This document shows positions 6,088-6,783 of a stretch of 6,783 bases of DNA, piece by piece. Position 1 is the first letter of the stretch. The number at the start of each line of letters is the position of its first letter. The notes under the pieces were generated by a model. The model did no database searches, was not told the DNA's origin, and worked only from the letters and a program-made list of their open reading frames with translations. The translations under genes and the position numbers were made by a program. The DNA is from Pseudomonadota bacterium (GTDB lineage: Bacteria; Pseudomonadota; Gammaproteobacteria; Burkholderiales; Thiobacillaceae). The DNA lies in NCBI GenBank assembly GCA_021802595.1, contig JAJZRT010000206.1, positions 1 to 6,783 of the forward strand, written 5' to 3'.

Positions 6088-6783
6088 GCGTTCCCCGTCC
6101 CTGCCAGCATGGCCATCACCGCCATGCGCACCGCAATGCCGTAGGTCACCTGCGGCAGGATCACCGACTGCGGGCCGTCGGCCACCTCGGACGCGATCTC
6201 GACGCCGCGGTTCATCGGGCCGGGATGCATCACGATGGCATCCGGCCTGGCGAGCGCGAGTTTCTCCGGCGTGAGGCCGAAGAACTTGAAATATTCCTGT
6301 GCGCTGGGCAGCCGTGCGCCCTTCATGCGCTCGTTCTGCAGGCGCAGCATGATGACCACGTCGCAGCCGGCGAGGCCTTCTTCCATGTCGTGGAAGACCT
6401 TGACGCCCATCTGCTCCACCCCTGTGGGGAGCAGGGTTTTCGGACCGATGACGCGGACTTCCGGTACGCCCAGCGTGGTCAGCGCATGGATCTGCGAGCG
6501 CGCCACGCGCGAATGCAGCACGTCGCCGACGATGGCCACCGTCAGGTTGTGGAACGCGCCCTTGTAGCGGCGGATGGTGAACATGTCGAGCAGGCCCTGC
6601 GTCGGGTGCGCGTGGCGGCCGTCGCCCGCGTTCACCACCGAGATGTGCGGCGCCACGTGCTGCGCGATGAAATGCGCCGCCCCCGATTGCGCATGGCGCA
6701 CGATGAACATGTCGGCGTGCATGGCGGCGAGGTTGTCGACGGTGTCGAGGATCGCTTCGCCCTTGGTCTGGCTGGAGGTGGCG
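6084..6783 (-). CDS. pyrB: Aspartate carbamoyltransferase catalytic subunit (5' end missing)
   Basis: This enzyme condenses carbamoyl phosphate with aspartate, the committed step of pyrimidine synthesis. The frame is open to the window edge. The first full codon is at 6782 and the visible protein starts [21 protein letters not shown], so about 232 residues are present out of the 310-335 usual for the family. The carbamoyl-phosphate motif STRTR lies beyond the window. Visible hallmarks are the SSQTKGE loop carrying the catalytic Ser/Lys, [45 protein letters not shown], and the C-terminal [21 protein letters not shown]. An ATG at 6722 falls inside the conserved domain and is not the true start. 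The stop overlaps the pyrC' start by four bases, implying translational coupling. No pyrI regulatory chain is seen; the partner is the dihydroorotase-like protein, as in class A enzymes. Confidence 0.97.
   Translation of the reverse strand, partial: ATSSQTKGEAILDTVDNLAAMHADMFIVRHAQSGAAHFIAQHVAPHISVVNAGDGRHAHPTQGLLDMFTIRRYKGAFHNLTVAIVGDVLHSRVARSQIHALTTLGVPEVRVIGPKTLLPTGVEQMGVKVFHDMEEGLAGCDVVIMLRLQNERMKGARLPSAQEYFKFFGLTPEKLALARPDAIVMHPGPMNRGVEIASEVADGPQSVILPQVTYGIAVRMAVMAMLAGTGNA

Noticed and set aside
4831..6144. Long open frame (437 codons) on the + strand opposite pyrC' and the end of pyrB
   Set aside because: It is antisense to a clearly recognised gene. The composition is rich in Arg, Gln and His as expected for a shadow frame of GC-rich coding DNA, and I see no family motif.
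6084..6722. pyrB starting at the ATG at 6722
   Set aside because: The frame continues upstream as ATSSQTKGE...DNLAAM, a conserved core segment of aspartate carbamoyltransferase, so the gene is simply cut by the window edge.

Overview
The window looks like a piece of a high-GC betaproteobacterial chromosome. The dUTPase and CoaBC are close to their proteobacterial relatives. The coaBC-dut pair and the pyrB/pseudo-dihydroorotase pair are arrangements known from Beta- and Gammaproteobacteria. A Thiobacillus-like or other Nitrosomonadales/Hydrogenophilales host is a guess from protein style, not something the sequence proves. There is no sign of phage, insertion sequence, tRNA, rRNA or CRISPR. 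Coding density is very high and all six genes are intact apart from the two cut by the window edges.

The left half reads on the + strand. The 3' part of coaBC (coenzyme A synthesis) is followed 16 nt later by dut (dUTP hydrolysis). A compact intrinsic terminator straddles the dut stop codon and closes this pair. A 191-nt gap follows, the only real intergenic space here. It is AT-rich at its start, carries a perfect 11-bp tandem repeat and has several short hairpins. It leads into a membrane-anchored diguanylate cyclase with a periplasmic sensor region, an intact GGDEF active site and an intact inhibitory I-site.

The right half reads on the - strand, in transcription order pyrB (5' end cut off), pyrC' and lnt. 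pyrB and pyrC' overlap by ATGA, and lnt starts 14 nt after pyrC'. This looks like one operon. The dihydroorotase-like protein has lost most of its metal ligands, so it is very likely the non-catalytic subunit that assembles with aspartate carbamoyltransferase, as in Pseudomonas. The working dihydroorotase must then be encoded elsewhere. lnt encodes the last enzyme of lipoprotein maturation and has no obvious pathway link to pyrimidine synthesis.

The two halves converge. The end of lnt and the end of the diguanylate cyclase gene overlap tail to tail by 17 bp, and a strong nested stem-loop sits just beyond the cyclase stop inside the lnt 3' end. I found no clear undescribed system. The points most worth a second look are the degenerate dihydroorotase, the sensor of the diguanylate cyclase with its position next to dut, the repeat-bearing leader, and the convergent overlap.
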